From positions 42,103,974 through 42,132,973 of the forward strand of contig CM022670.1 in assembly GCA_012295275.1 (NCBI GenBank): 29,000 nucleotides of DNA. Reading direction: 5' to 3'. Origin of the DNA: Chrysomallon squamiferum (taxonomy: Eukaryota > Mollusca > Gastropoda > Neomphalida > Peltospiridae). Position 1 is the stretch's first letter, and every line of letters begins with the position of its first letter. The notes beneath the pieces are model-generated. The model ran no database searches. It worked only from the letters and a program-made list of their open reading frames with translations, and had not been told where the DNA came from. Made by a program: the position numbers and the translations under genes. Positions 1 through 11,810 of the stretch are shown in pieces.

Positions 1-2122
<2,122 letters not shown>

Positions 2123-2319
2123 ATGTTTGTTTACATGTTCATAGGATGTTTCATCGATGCACTAACATCAACAAACAAAAAACACGTAAACACTTGTGTA
2201 TGTTTTATTCATTGACATTTTCCAGTACGGATTTTTTCTCATCTGTTTGTTTGAAAATTGTTTTAGTTAGATATTTTATTGTGTTAGTAAATACGTGGTA
2301 TCACAGTGTATTGTTGATT

Positions 2320-2325
2320 AATAAA
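2320..2325 (+). terminator. Polyadenylation signal for the SREK1IP1-like gene
   Basis: A canonical AATAAA lies about 200 bases past the stop codon at 2120-2122 and is followed by a T-run at 2340-2351. It is the first such signal downstream, so a short 3' UTR is likely. Confidence 0.6.
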
Positions 2326-2330
2326 GATTA

Positions 2331-3011
2331 ACAAAAAGTGTTTTTTTTTATTTAATAAGAACTGTTTAATGGAAAAAGCAAGTCACTGGCCTTGAAATAT
2401 TATTATTGAATGCAGAAATGTATTGGTATATTATATAAAAATGATAATGATTTTATGCATATTTGGATGGGCTGTTATTTTCTTGAAGATGGCCACCTAG
2501 TCAGAATGTAGTCCAAACTAGTAGGACTTAGAACACAGAACATGTTTTATGATGTTAGAAAAAACCTATTAAATGTTTTAATATTAAATATGTGTGGACC
2601 TTTTATTATTATTATCATCATTTATAATTTGTAGTTTTTATTTTTTTATTATTATTATTAATTTGTTTTTACTACACACATTATCATTCTGCTGTAGTAT
2701 TCTAATTTGGAAGAAAAAGTTTTCTCATGAAACAAAATCATTACTGTTGAAATTAACTGCATTTCTTGTCCATTGAACACTGCTTCACCCTGTGCTGAAT
2801 GAATGTCACATTCAAAATACATTTATCTATACTCAAAATGTTATAAGATATTTCTAAAAATCTAATTCTAACTTTAGGTACTTGCGAGAATAAGATGAAA
2901 ATGAACAAAAACAAGGAAATTTAATCACAAGTGAAGAGTGAATGATACTGAAATAATTAACAGTACAATTTTTAGTTTTTAGGGTAAGATTTTGTAACTG
3001 TACTATTATTA
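2331..3011. other. Intergenic stretch, no gene seen
   Basis: AT-rich sequence with short TTA/ATT runs (2604-2660). The frames here are short and T-rich, with no family resemblance. It sits between the SREK1IP1 polyadenylation signal and the left end of a mariner-type element. Confidence 0.5.
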
Positions 3012-3013
3012 TA

Positions 3014-4255
3014 CAGTCACCCAAAATGAATGATACCTATAGAAGTGATCATTTCCACAACTGATGAGAGATTTTACTTATTTTTCACACAAATTTATCT
3101 TAGTCGATAACAATTCAGTCCTGAACCTTTGGGTTCTTAACATCAATTGGGCTGTCATTTATGCTTGTTCCAATGTGTTCGACATGCCCACTTTGATGAC
3201 GTATACACTCCTGAATGCAGTTTGCAAAATTATCAATCACACAGACACACTCCTCTCTTGGGATAGCCTAATATTTGTGGTGATTTCTATTTTCAAGTCC
3301 CTGATTGTCTGGCGGTTGGTTTCAAAAACAATGTCCTTCAGAGAGCCCTGTAGGTAGAAATCTGGGGGGTTCAGGTCAGATGAGTGTGGGTTCCACTGAG
3401 GATCACATCTACTGATCAGCCAATACACAAATCATTGCTGCAGCCATGCCAACATTTGGTTTGAAGTATGGGGGGTTACCATGTACTGCTGAAACCATTG
3501 GTCCTCTCAATTGATGCCTCTACGTCTCCCTAGAGCAGTCCAAAACTTCCTCATGACCTCAACATAATGTTCCAAGTTCACCCTGAGAGACTATTCAGTT
3601 TTGTCTTCAAACCAAAAAGGTCTAATGATGCCATGCTTAGAAATGGCCACCCATGCAGTGCTTTTTATCAAATGTAATGGATGCTGGAGGACATCCTCTA
3701 GTGGTACTGTACCCCAGAAAACACAGTTTTTGCTGATGACATGACCTGACAGGAGAAAATTTGCCTTATCAGAGAACCACCCATCATCAAGAAAGTCCAG
3801 ATTCGTTTCAATCTGTTCACAGAAACATCGACACATGACAACTCTTTTAACCTGGTCTCCTTACCTCAGCTTCTGTTTAATCTTGTAAAGGTACACTTTT
3901 AGCACAGTGCACTTGCTCTTGAATTTATTGACCCATCTGTTGATCATGGGTTTATTTGAATAAGGGTTGAAATTGAAATGCCTCCGAAATTTTGCCTCAC
4001 AGTTTTTAGACTGTCTTAAAACAAGTCTCCACTCAAAAAGTCTTTTGTTCAGTTGTCCAAGGCATTTTTCAGAAACTTCTACTGTTGATCCTTACTGTTA
4101 TCTCCTCCTCTTGTAGAAGTGGCCACTGGTTATCAACAAGGGATTTGTGTTATATACCTTCTCATACACACCTGTCATCTCATAACTGATAAGGATTCCC
4201 AGTAATAAAACTGGAAAATAAAAGCTCATGAGGAATGTCATTTATTCAAGTCAAA
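3014..4255 (-). mobile_element. Decayed mariner-superfamily (IS630-Tc1-mariner) DNA transposon
   Basis: The element is about 1.24 kb, a normal mariner size, and surrounds a transposase remnant read on the - strand. The left end, CAGTCACCCAAAATGAATGA, follows a TA (3012-3013). The right end read inward carries AATAAATGACATTCCT and is followed by a TA at 4256-4257. The two ends share an AATRAATGA core and a CCT, so they look like worn terminal inverted repeats of about 25 bp flanked by the usual TA target duplication. The ends are imperfect and the boundaries could be off by a few bases. Confidence 0.72.
3155..4065 (-). pseudogene. Mariner-like transposase remnant with stops, frameshifts and a lost catalytic Asp
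   Basis: The remnant starts at ATG 4065-4063 (MPWTTEQKTF), typical of this transposase family. After frame breaks it continues with a helix-turn-helix stretch (FRRHFNFNPYSNKPMINRW). The catalytic core shows FSDKANFLLSG with the first Asp, NCVFWGT, and HGIIRPFWFED. The second catalytic motif, normally WFQQDG, reads WFQQYM, so the Asp is replaced by Tyr (codon at 3483-3485). The third, SSDLNPPDFYLQGSLKD, keeps its Asp about 40 residues later. That spacing is longer than the 34 of classic mariner and nearer to the DD39-41D groups. In-frame TAG and TGA codons and at least one frameshift near 3240 confirm it is dead. Homology fades near 3155 in NFANCIQECI. Family assignment is firm; the subfamily is uncertain. 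Confidence 0.85.
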
Positions 4256-4516
4256 TAAATATTTTTGAATCTCTTGACATAACAAATCTTTATAAAATAC
4301 TTCATTCTTGTTTTATTTTTTACCACTTTTTCTCTCGGTATGAAATGATGCTGCAATCAATTTATACATCCTGAAGTGCTTATTTTGTAATACTTCATTA
4401 CTTTAGTAGGATTATTATGATGCCAAGACTATAAATTCATAAACGTAAAGCCAAAGCCAACATTCACTATTTTGAAAATAACAAAAACACAACAGCCTTT
4501 CATACATTATTTCATT

Positions 4517-4607
4517 TTTATTCATGATAAAGATTACCATTAGAACCTGACTTTCATTTCTTTTCGATGTAAACTGATCATTTTTGATTTAAAAGACTTC
4601 ATTTATT
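4517..4607 (-). terminator. Polyadenylation signals for the zinc-finger gene
   Basis: Read on the - strand, AATAAA occurs at 4607-4602 and again at 4522-4517, about 115 and 200 bases past the stop codon of the zinc-finger frame. Either could serve; the sequence does not decide between them. Confidence 0.45.
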
Positions 4608-4721
4608 TGCATACATCAATTTCACAGAAATAGTTTATAAGTCTCATATTCTATGCCATCACACTTCACATTAATTATACTTTCTGTTAAAAAGGTCTGT
4701 GTTTACAATGTCAACTTGTCC

Positions 4722-7589
4722 CTAAAGAGAATCATTCCTTTTAGTGCAGTATTTTTTAACATGACGACTAAAATTTGATCTGTCAGCAAATGACTGAAAA
4801 CAAGATGGACACTTGTAAGGTTTTTCTCCTGTGTGGGTTCTCTGGTGTATCAACATTTCAGTTAGACGAATAAAGGCTTTGTCACACATGCTGCATTTGT
4901 GAGGACGTTCTTTTGTGTGAGTTCTCATCGAGTGACTCTTGAGAGCAGATGATGTTGTAAAGCCTCTGTCACACAGGTCACATTTGAATGGCCGTTCGCC
5001 AGTGTGAATTCTCATATGTTGTTGCAAGCTCCCTGACTGGAGGAATCCTGCACCACACACTTCACATATAAACTGCTTGTCTTGTGTGTGAGTCCTCACA
5101 TGAAGTTTCAAAAGAGAATCGTAGGCAAATCGTTTACTACAAATTTCACATTCAAATGGAAGATTACCAGCATGTTGCATCATGTGAGTTTTCAGGTTGG
5201 TTGCTTGGTTGAATCCTTTACCACATAGCTGACAGACATACGGACGTTCACCTGTATGCGTTCTCATGTGGATCTTGAGTTTTGCTGATCTAGTGAAGGA
5301 CTTGTCACACAAGTTACACTTGTATGGACGATCACCAGTGTGAGATCTCATGTGAATAGTGAGAGAGCCTGATTCATAGAACTGTTTTGGACACAAATCA
5401 CATTTAAATGACTTGATTCCAGTGTGAATTCGTTTGTGAAGTATGAGAGATGAAATCTGTGGGAAACATTTATCACAAACATCACAGCAATACGGTTTCT
5501 CCCCAGTGTGTGTTCTCATGTGAACTTTTAAATGATTCTTACGTCCAAACGTTTTACTGCACACATCACACTGCAGAATTTGCTTGTTAACATTTTTCTT
5601 TTTAATATATTTAATTTTGTCCTCGAATAAACTAGTCTGGATTTGACTGGATATCTGGTTTTTATTCCTGAAATCTGCATGTGAGACAAAAACTTTACCT
5701 AACTCGGTGTTACTAGTAGTAAAGGAAGTGTCTGTTTCTGTTTTGAACAATACTTGTAGCTTAGAATGACAACACTGCTCATCATTTTCTGTTGGTTCTG
5801 CCTTTATGTGAACTTCATCCTCGTCAGAGTCCCTTTTAATTAATTTCTGCTTTCTAAGGTGATGGATAGGATGAATGTGCTGATTTTCTTCATCTTGCTC
5901 ATGCTGATAACTGCAGGAAACAGAATAATACTGTCCAGACTGATAGTTGCCCTGATTTGAATCATCCTGTACAGACTGACAGCTGCAATGATTGGAATTA
6001 TCTTTTACAGATTGATGGATGCAGTGATTTGAATTATCCTCTACATCTTTCTGACAGTCAACATCATCTTGAACAGACTGACAAAGAGCTGTATTAGGCT
6101 GGTGCTCACAAGAATCATGTTCCTCTTTCTCGTGGTTATGAAAATCAAGTTTACTTTCTTCACCTGAAAGTGAGACATCAGTGTCTTCTGACAGAGATCC
6201 TGACTCCACCTTTATGTAGTCATCATGACAGTGTAAACCAGAGATTTCAGATACATCTGCATTTGAATTGACATATTCCACAGCACTCATATTAGTATCT
6301 TCTGTCTGTTGGACAGTACTTGGAATGACTGGTGCTGAAATGCACATTTGTGTAAAATTTTGGTTTTGGGATGAAATACTGGGTGAAGAAGATACTGATT
6401 CACAATGATTCCTACTTTTTAGTGGAGATAAATTGAAAGTCTGTGATGTGCAAGCTTTCACTGATGATTTATTTACACAAGATACTGCTTTATTCTGTCC
6501 AGGCAAAGACATAAAATCTGTTGCCTTCCAACTGACATTTTCTTCATTAATGTACAGAGCTTGTTTCTGCCAATCCCAATATCGAAGTCGTTTGCCTGAC
6601 CCTCCTGTTTTCATATTGATGTCATTAAGTCTCTTACGAACATGATTTTTTTTGTGTCTCCTCAGGTTCCTGTCATCAGAAAACTGTTGTCCACATTCCA
6701 AACATTTGTAAGGTTTTTCACCAGAATGTGTCCTCATATGAAGTTTTCTTGATGTTGACAGGGAAAATGACTTCCCACACTGATTACAAACATATGGTTT
6801 TTCACCAGTATGTGTCTTCATGTGTTTGCGCAATTCTGAAGCCATTATATAACTCCTACCACAGATGTCACAAGTGAACGATCTGTCACCTATGTGTCGT
6901 CTTTTGTGAATTTTCAGTTTGCTGTTGTCACTAAACGATTTTCCACACAAGTCACACATAAATGGTTTCTCACCGGTATGCACACGTATGTGATAGTTGA
7001 GCAATGATTCATGGGTAAATTTCTTGTGACATGTTTGACACTTAAATGGCAAGTCACCTCGATGATGTCTCATGTGAGTTCTCAGATTTGTTGACTGGGC
7101 AAACTGTTTGCCACAAATTTCACAGACATATGGATGTTCACCAGTGTGAATTCGCATATGCAAATTACGCTGGTTACACTGAGTAAATGTTTTCTGGCAA
7201 ACATCACACTTGAATGGCCGATCTCCAGTGTGAATTTTCATATGTCTGGAACATTCTGGTTTATTATAGAAACATTTGTCACAAAAAGAACACTTAATAG
7301 TTTTTACTCCTGTGTGAATCTTTTTATGAGTATTAAGTGATGAGACCTGAGCAAATGTTTTGTTACAAACATCACACTGATAGGGTTTTTCACCTGTGTG
7401 TACACGCATGTGTGCTTTCATGTGTGAGGTACGCCTAAACTGCCTGCTGCACACATCACAAACCAGAACCAAGAGTTTTCTTTTCAACTTAGTCTTTGAT
7501 TTAACTCCCCTACCTAATTTCTTTTTGTCCTTTTTTAATTTTGAAGAGCTGTTTTCCATATTTGTTATTTCTTTAGTTTGCTGGTGCAT
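4722..7589 (-). CDS. C2H2 zinc-finger protein with two ten-finger arrays (955 aa), terminal exon
   Basis: This is a probable nuclear DNA-binding regulator. A lysine-rich N-terminus (residues 12-42, likely nuclear localisation) precedes ten C2H2 fingers at about 44-318. A polar, acidic linker fills 319-673, and ten more fingers lie at 674-948. Most linkers between fingers are the canonical TGEKPY type. Exceptions: finger 8 of the second array has HX4H, and the last finger ends HVKKYC, making it C2HC. The central linker has three SUMO-type sites (YIKVE, HIKAE, LFKTE) and about five 12-residue repeats around DNSNHCxxQSVK (5905-6085). Finger n of array 1 matches finger n of array 2, including odd inter-finger spacers, so the protein arose by whole-array duplication. 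The frame stays open upstream of this ATG to a splice acceptor at 7604-7605, so the true start may lie in an earlier exon. The DNA target and orthologue are unknown to me. No KRAB, BTB or SCAN domain is present in this exon. Confidence 0.93.
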   Translation of the reverse strand: MHQQTKEITNMENSSSKLKKDKKKLGRGVKSKTKLKRKLLVLVCDVCSRQFRRTSHMKAHMRVHTGEKPYQCDVCNKTFAQVSSLNTHKKIHTGVKTIKCSFCDKCFYNKPECSRHMKIHTGDRPFKCDVCQKTFTQCNQRNLHMRIHTGEHPYVCEICGKQFAQSTNLRTHMRHHRGDLPFKCQTCHKKFTHESLLNYHIRVHTGEKPFMCDLCGKSFSDNSKLKIHKRRHIGDRSFTCDICGRSYIMASELRKHMKTHTGEKPYVCNQCGKSFSLSTSRKLHMRTHSGEKPYKCLECGQQFSDDRNLRRHKKNHVRKRLNDINMKTGGSGKRLRYWDWQKQALYINEENVSWKATDFMSLPGQNKAVSCVNKSSVKACTSQTFNLSPLKSRNHCESVSSSPSISSQNQNFTQMCISAPVIPSTVQQTEDTNMSAVEYVNSNADVSEISGLHCHDDYIKVESGSLSEDTDVSLSGEESKLDFHNHEKEEHDSCEHQPNTALCQSVQDDVDCQKDVEDNSNHCIHQSVKDNSNHCSCQSVQDDSNQGNYQSGQYYSVSCSYQHEQDEENQHIHPIHHLRKQKLIKRDSDEDEVHIKAEPTENDEQCCHSKLQVLFKTETDTSFTTSNTELGKVFVSHADFRNKNQISSQIQTSLFEDKIKYIKKKNVNKQILQCDVCSKTFGRKNHLKVHMRTHTGEKPYCCDVCDKCFPQISSLILHKRIHTGIKSFKCDLCPKQFYESGSLTIHMRSHTGDRPYKCNLCDKSFTRSAKLKIHMRTHTGERPYVCQLCGKGFNQATNLKTHMMQHAGNLPFECEICSKRFAYDSLLKLHVRTHTQDKQFICEVCGAGFLQSGSLQQHMRIHTGERPFKCDLCDRGFTTSSALKSHSMRTHTKERPHKCSMCDKAFIRLTEMLIHQRTHTGEKPYKCPSCFQSFADRSNFSRHVKKYCTKRNDSL

Positions 7590-7603
7590 CCAGTCTGACA
7601 GTT

Positions 7604-7618
7604 CTGAAATAATAAAAG
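7604..7618 (-). promoter_or_regulatory. Splice acceptor before the zinc-finger exon
   Basis: On the - strand a T-rich tract (ttttattatttcag) ends 14 bases before the ATG at 7589. The exon would begin at 7603. The intervening bases read in frame as a split codon plus LSDW, without a stop, so translation may enter from an upstream exon that I could not locate. Confidence 0.6.
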
Positions 7619-8235
7619 TTATATTTATAACTACTGTAAAAATAAACTATGTGAATACTGAATGTATATTTTATTAACATGGCAATATGTGGATAAAATG
7701 ACAAACCCAGTTAAAATATACGGTAAGAGTTCACCACAGAGCCACCAGTCTATTTTTTTTTTCTTTTATTTTTTTTTAAATGAAACTTATAAGCTATATA
7801 TAAATTCAGTTTGTTCTCAAATACTGATGAACTGATAATTTTAATAATAACCTGTATCAGTTTCAAATAATCTTGATAAACTCTTTATTATTCACCATCA
7901 CTCTGCTTGCAGTTCTTCATCTGAATGACACTGAATATGAAATGACTTCTGAAATGAAAAAGTTTGGTTGTGACAAAATTTGAAGATAACAGCTTGTTCG
8001 TCTTATTACTCAATATTTTCTGTTGTGTTAATAAATCATTATTCATCTGTTTGTAAGAATAATGTAAAAATACAAGCATAAAATAAAATTTCAGATGCAA
8101 ATAATGCAAAACCAGTTAGCTTATGAACAGACTATTACATTTAGTAAAACAAATAGATATATTTGTATGTCAACTATGCATGGCTGTACGCTGTCACACG
8201 AATTGTCTATATATGTGTGTATGTATACATATATG

Positions 8236-8287
8236 CATGCATACATACATACATACATACATACATACATACATGCATACATACATA
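8236..8287. repeat. (CATA)n microsatellite
   Basis: A nearly perfect run of CATA with two GCAT interruptions. It creates spurious Tyr/Ile/His-rich frames on both strands that are not genes. Confidence 0.95.
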
Positions 8288-8385
8288 TAAAATTACACAA
8301 ACACACACATTAAAATTTGCTATATTAACAACAATTTGTTTGTCTGACAAGATATGTGCAACCTGTAAGATTTGTTAATTAAAAT

Positions 8386-8390
<5 letters not shown>

Positions 8391-8432
<42 letters not shown>
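8391..8432. repeat. (GT)21 microsatellite
   Basis: An uninterrupted GT dinucleotide run in non-coding sequence, likely length-variable between individuals. Confidence 0.97.
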
Positions 8433-8435
<3 letters not shown>

Positions 8436-9239
8436 TGATTAATATACAATATATTGTAAAAATAAAACTTAGGTTGTGAGTTTTGTATAGCATACCACTA
8501 GTAATTATGTTAATGCATGGATAAAGTTAAATAATTAGGGAACAGTTTTAAAAAATGTCATCAGTCTTGTTTTACTTTCTTCTCTTTCTAAAATTAATAT
8601 TTATATATGTAATCACTATGTCCAGTTTGTTTACAAATACAAGTTATCTAAGTATCATGTAACATCTTAGTGGCTTGTTATTTCATCTGTAGATAATTTT
8701 GATAATATTAATAATCTGATCTCCGTCCTCATGAATCTGTTTTCATTTTCCAGATTTTGTTAACTATTCAGATGTTTTGGATTTCCAACAAAATGAACAC
8801 GTCTGACCGCTGGTCAAATTTAAATAAATACAACTCTTACTTGTATTATTATATAGAATTAACTGAATACATAGTATATAATAATATATTTATATTTATA
8901 TAAATACAGCTCTTATTTGTATTATTATATAAAAATAACTGAATACATAGTATAAATGTATTAACCACACTTAATGTTACTACAGTCTTACTAGTTCATT
9001 AATCAATAACTGACTCACAAACAAACTAATCTACTTATTAATTTATCCCCTCTACATAGTTTGTGTCTTTACGAAATTGAGTTATTCATTGACAAAACTC
9101 ATCATTTCAATTTTCATGACTTGAATGACATAATTTATTCTTTATGACCATTCGATCCGAAACTATAGATCAATAACTGACATTATATGAAACTAAACAG
9201 CGAGGTTACGGAATAAAATAATTTCTTTAACACTGTTTC

Positions 9240-9375
9240 AAAGACACTGTCACAATTGTGTCTGCGAGCGTAGCGTCCCAAACTGTTTCCGCTGAAGTTT
9301 TGTTCGTATTGTTTCCCGCCGTGATTTTTAGTGGAACTTGTTTCTTATGCAGTGTGATTTGCGGTGAAGAAATAA
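9240..9375 (-). promoter_or_regulatory. Candidate promoter or first-exon region of the zinc-finger gene
   Basis: This patch is richer in G+C and CpG than its surroundings (for example TGCGAGCGTAGCGTCCC and TTTCCGCTGAAG). It contains TTTCCCGCC at 9312-9320, an E2F-type site. It lies about 1.7 kb upstream of the zinc-finger exon, which has a splice acceptor and so needs an upstream exon. Assignment to that gene and strand is inference; no clear TATA box or donor was found. Confidence 0.3.
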
Positions 9376-9402
9376 AAAAAAAAAAAAAATAAAAAATAAA
9401 CA

Positions 9403-9441
<39 letters not shown>

Positions 9442-9585
9442 AATAAATAAATAAATGTAATTTGTTTGTTTGTTTGTTGCTGTTTATTTTTTATTGTTTA
9501 TTTCTTCTTTTTTTTGAATTTTTCGCTGGAATAACTGTATAATATTTTACAAATATAATGATATCGTTATTCCTTCTTTAAACAA

Positions 9586-9616
<31 letters not shown>

Positions 9617-9618
9617 AA
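9369..9618. repeat. A-rich and (AAAT)n simple repeats
   Basis: A poly-A run (9374-9389) leads into (AAAT)n at 9402-9456. A short (TTTG)n follows at 9462-9478, and a second (AAAT)n occupies 9583-9618. The sequence between is AT-rich and shows no gene. Confidence 0.9.
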
Positions 9619-9811
9619 TTCTTAGTGTTGGAAATGCAATCAACACTGCAGTCTAAGTAGTGAAACATCCAAGCCTATCTATTTAAGATAAGATAAACGA
9701 CACAAATACAACATGAGCCGCCTAGTAGTGTGGGCTGTGTTTTTCGTGAGAACTATCACCAGTTTCAGACCAGTCTGTCTAATCGGTCGAAAAGTGACTA
9801 TAAAAAAATCA

Positions 9812-9812
9812 A

Positions 9813-9853
<41 letters not shown>
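9812..9853. repeat. (AAT)n followed by (ATT)n, self-complementary
   Basis: Six AAT units are followed directly by about eight ATT units. The two halves are reverse complements, so the run can fold into a perfect hairpin. Confidence 0.9.
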
Positions 9854-9881
9854 CTGCTTTTGTTAGTGTTATATATATATC

Positions 9882-9942
9882 TAGACAGATAGATAGACAG
9901 ACAGACATATAGAAAGATACACAGATAGGCAGATAGATAGGT
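9882..9942. repeat. (GATA)/(GACA) mixed microsatellite
   Basis: Interspersed GATA and GACA tetramers, partly degenerate. A related CTGT/CTAT tract lies nearby at 10077-10120. Confidence 0.9.
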
Positions 9943-10076
9943 ATAAATCATATAAAATTACATAAGCCAATAAGCTTGTTAAACTTATTAAATCAACGAG
10001 CTTTTGTTTATCGACTTCAGCCATTTTTCCAGAACTCGGCGCCGCTCATAAATAATTTCTAATTACCATGAACACT

Positions 10077-10120
10077 ATCTATGTATCTGTCTGTCTGTCT
10101 GTCTATCTGTCTATATATAT
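10077..10120. repeat. (CTGT)/(CTAT) microsatellite
   Basis: Tetranucleotide tract ending in a short TATA run; it is the complement type of the GATA/GACA tract 140 bases upstream. Confidence 0.88.
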
Positions 10121-10434
10121 AAATTCTGAATCGTTAATGTATTTATATGTTTGCATATATGCTCGTAAATGAATATTTCCCGGCAGTCAGGGGACGGCAA
10201 TGATGGCGATCAGTTCGCCTGTGATGTATGACCTCGTGTGTGTTCGTACCAGTATCTGTATGTTAGTGTGTGGAAGAATACGTATTTGCGTGAGTACATC
10301 TGTCAGTGTATAGATATGCATCTGTACTAGCGTGCGTGTTGAAAAGGATCACTATTAAGATTGATACAAGTACATTTTGTATTCCTTAATGTTTAGAGTT
10401 TATTAAAAATGAAGTGTTGTCATTGTAAATATGT
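10121..10434. other. Intergenic stretch, degenerate TG/TATG-rich
   Basis: A small G+C-richer patch (10178-10235) around GGGGACGGCAATGATGGCG is followed by loosely TG-rich sequence that looks like an eroded simple repeat. No reading frame or family was recognised. Confidence 0.4.
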
Positions 10435-10650
10435 TTTTACTACTGCTACTATTACCACAACAGCAACTACAGCACTAACTACTGCTGTTGCTATTACAGC
10501 TACTACTATTTCTACTACTTCTACTACTACTACTACCACCACTACAATAACAGCTACTACTATTATTACTGCTACTACCATTATTAACCTGTTAATACTA
10601 ACGACTATTACTATTAAAGCTTCTACTGCTACACCTACTACAATTACTGA
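10435..10650. repeat. Degenerate (ACT)/(CTA) trinucleotide tract
   Basis: About 215 bases of imperfect ACT/CTA/ATT triplets. An open frame across it translates to almost pure Thr, Ile and Ala, which is what such a repeat produces; it is not a gene. Confidence 0.88.
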
Positions 10651-10758
10651 TAATAAATAAATAAATAAAAGTTTGTTTTGTAATTAATTAACGCAGTCTT
10701 AAAACATTTGGAGCTTTACACATTTCTAAAAATATTCATCAAAAGTAATTAACGAGAT

Positions 10759-10761
<3 letters not shown>

Positions 10762-10833
<72 letters not shown>
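10762..10833. repeat. (GA)36 microsatellite
   Basis: A long, uninterrupted GA run of 72 bases. Such purine-only strands can form triplex DNA and bind GAGA-type factors in other animals. Nothing nearby shows a promoter that would use it. Confidence 0.97.
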
Positions 10834-10837
<4 letters not shown>

Positions 10838-11693
10838 ATTTCTGATATTGCTTCTTCAATGTGTTGCGTCATTGTTACATATATATCATCATGTTCTAAA
10901 AATAAGCTATGTCTGTTTTACGGGGTTCCGGGAATTTGGTACATATTCTGAAACATCAAGTGTGATCCTTCTTTGTAATAAGATTTTAGGAAAAACCAAA
11001 AACTGAGAATCTGCTTCTTACCGGGGTTTTCTTCTAGAACATTTCACAATTCCGGGTAACTTGTCATAGCAATATCCCCACCCCCACCGACATGTCTATA
11101 TATTTTCCCGAATCATTCTCTCATATACATGTACAAACTTACTGTTTTATTGAAGCTTTCACGTGTTTTTTTTTATTTTAGAAGTTTCTAATTTTTATTC
11201 TGATGTCAAAATGATGACAATAGATCGTGATAAATTTAATGTGCGAAGTTTAAAATCTTGTTTATTTGATGACGTCGTGGTAAGCAGGCAGTGGAGAACG
11301 TACTAGGAAGAGTTTGTTCTGGGTAATCCATTACCTGTTAATTGTTATGTCGTATTACAGTTTGATACGCCTTTGATTATCACTACATACGTTGATCAAA
11401 TAATAAATCAAATAGATACTTTAGTTGATAAATGACATGTACACTTCTTACGTTTATGAAAAATAATGTAACACATCTGTTCAATGTCAGTGAAATCAGG
11501 GGCGTGACGTAATAATCTGACAAACCTATTTTTTCTATTTCTATTAACTACGTAATTGACTGTGTACAGATAAATACAGTTAGTATGACCCGAATGCATC
11601 ATAACGATTCCACGTGCTTTTCAACGTTTTCAAAACACTGACCGCTTTTAATCTGAGTTAATACTTCTAATAATTACAATGTAATACTTGGAG
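10834..11693. other. Intergenic stretch, no gene recognised
   Basis: Unique-looking AT-rich DNA with scattered CpG. Short features seen are a CRE half-site context (GATGACGTCG, 11268-11277) and a GATCAA/ATAAATCAAATAG patch. Six-frame reading gives nothing with a recognisable domain. Confidence 0.4.
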
Positions 11694-11750
11694 AAAACGA
11701 GGTAATGTTGACGATATTATACTTCGATAAAACGAGGTAATGTTGACGAT
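11694..11750. repeat. 35-bp direct duplication
   Basis: A 22-base block (AAAACGAGGTAATGTTGACG plus AT) occurs at 11694-11715 and again at 11729-11750, with similar flanks, giving a period of 35. It is an exact, apparently recent two-copy duplication. Confidence 0.9.
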
Positions 11751-11810
11751 GATACATACGTAAGACATCAGGCCAAAGCACTAAATGCACGATATTCTAA
11801 GTCATTGCAG

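Larger units (their letters stand above)
7619..9239. other. Probable 5' intron or upstream region of the zinc-finger gene
   Basis: AT-rich, with no supportable coding exon on either strand. It holds two microsatellites (listed separately). A near-duplicate of about 40 bases around AATACAACTCTTACTTGTATT lies at 8826-8865, with a second copy at 8904-8945 (AATACAGCTCTTATTTGTATT). Minus-strand donor-like sites exist, such as CAAGTAAGAG near 8838-8847, but none has a convincing exon beside it. Confidence 0.45.

Noticed and set aside
6433-6645. Plus-strand frame inside the zinc-finger exon, and its twin on the minus strand at 25426-25728
   Set aside because: Both are antisense shadows of the zinc-finger linker and its partial copy.
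8095-8378. Overlapping Tyr/His/Ile-rich frames on both strands
   Set aside because: They all derive from the CATA tetranucleotide repeat.
10409-10660. Thr-rich 83-residue frame
   Set aside because: It is produced by a degenerate ACT triplet repeat and shows no domain or gene context.
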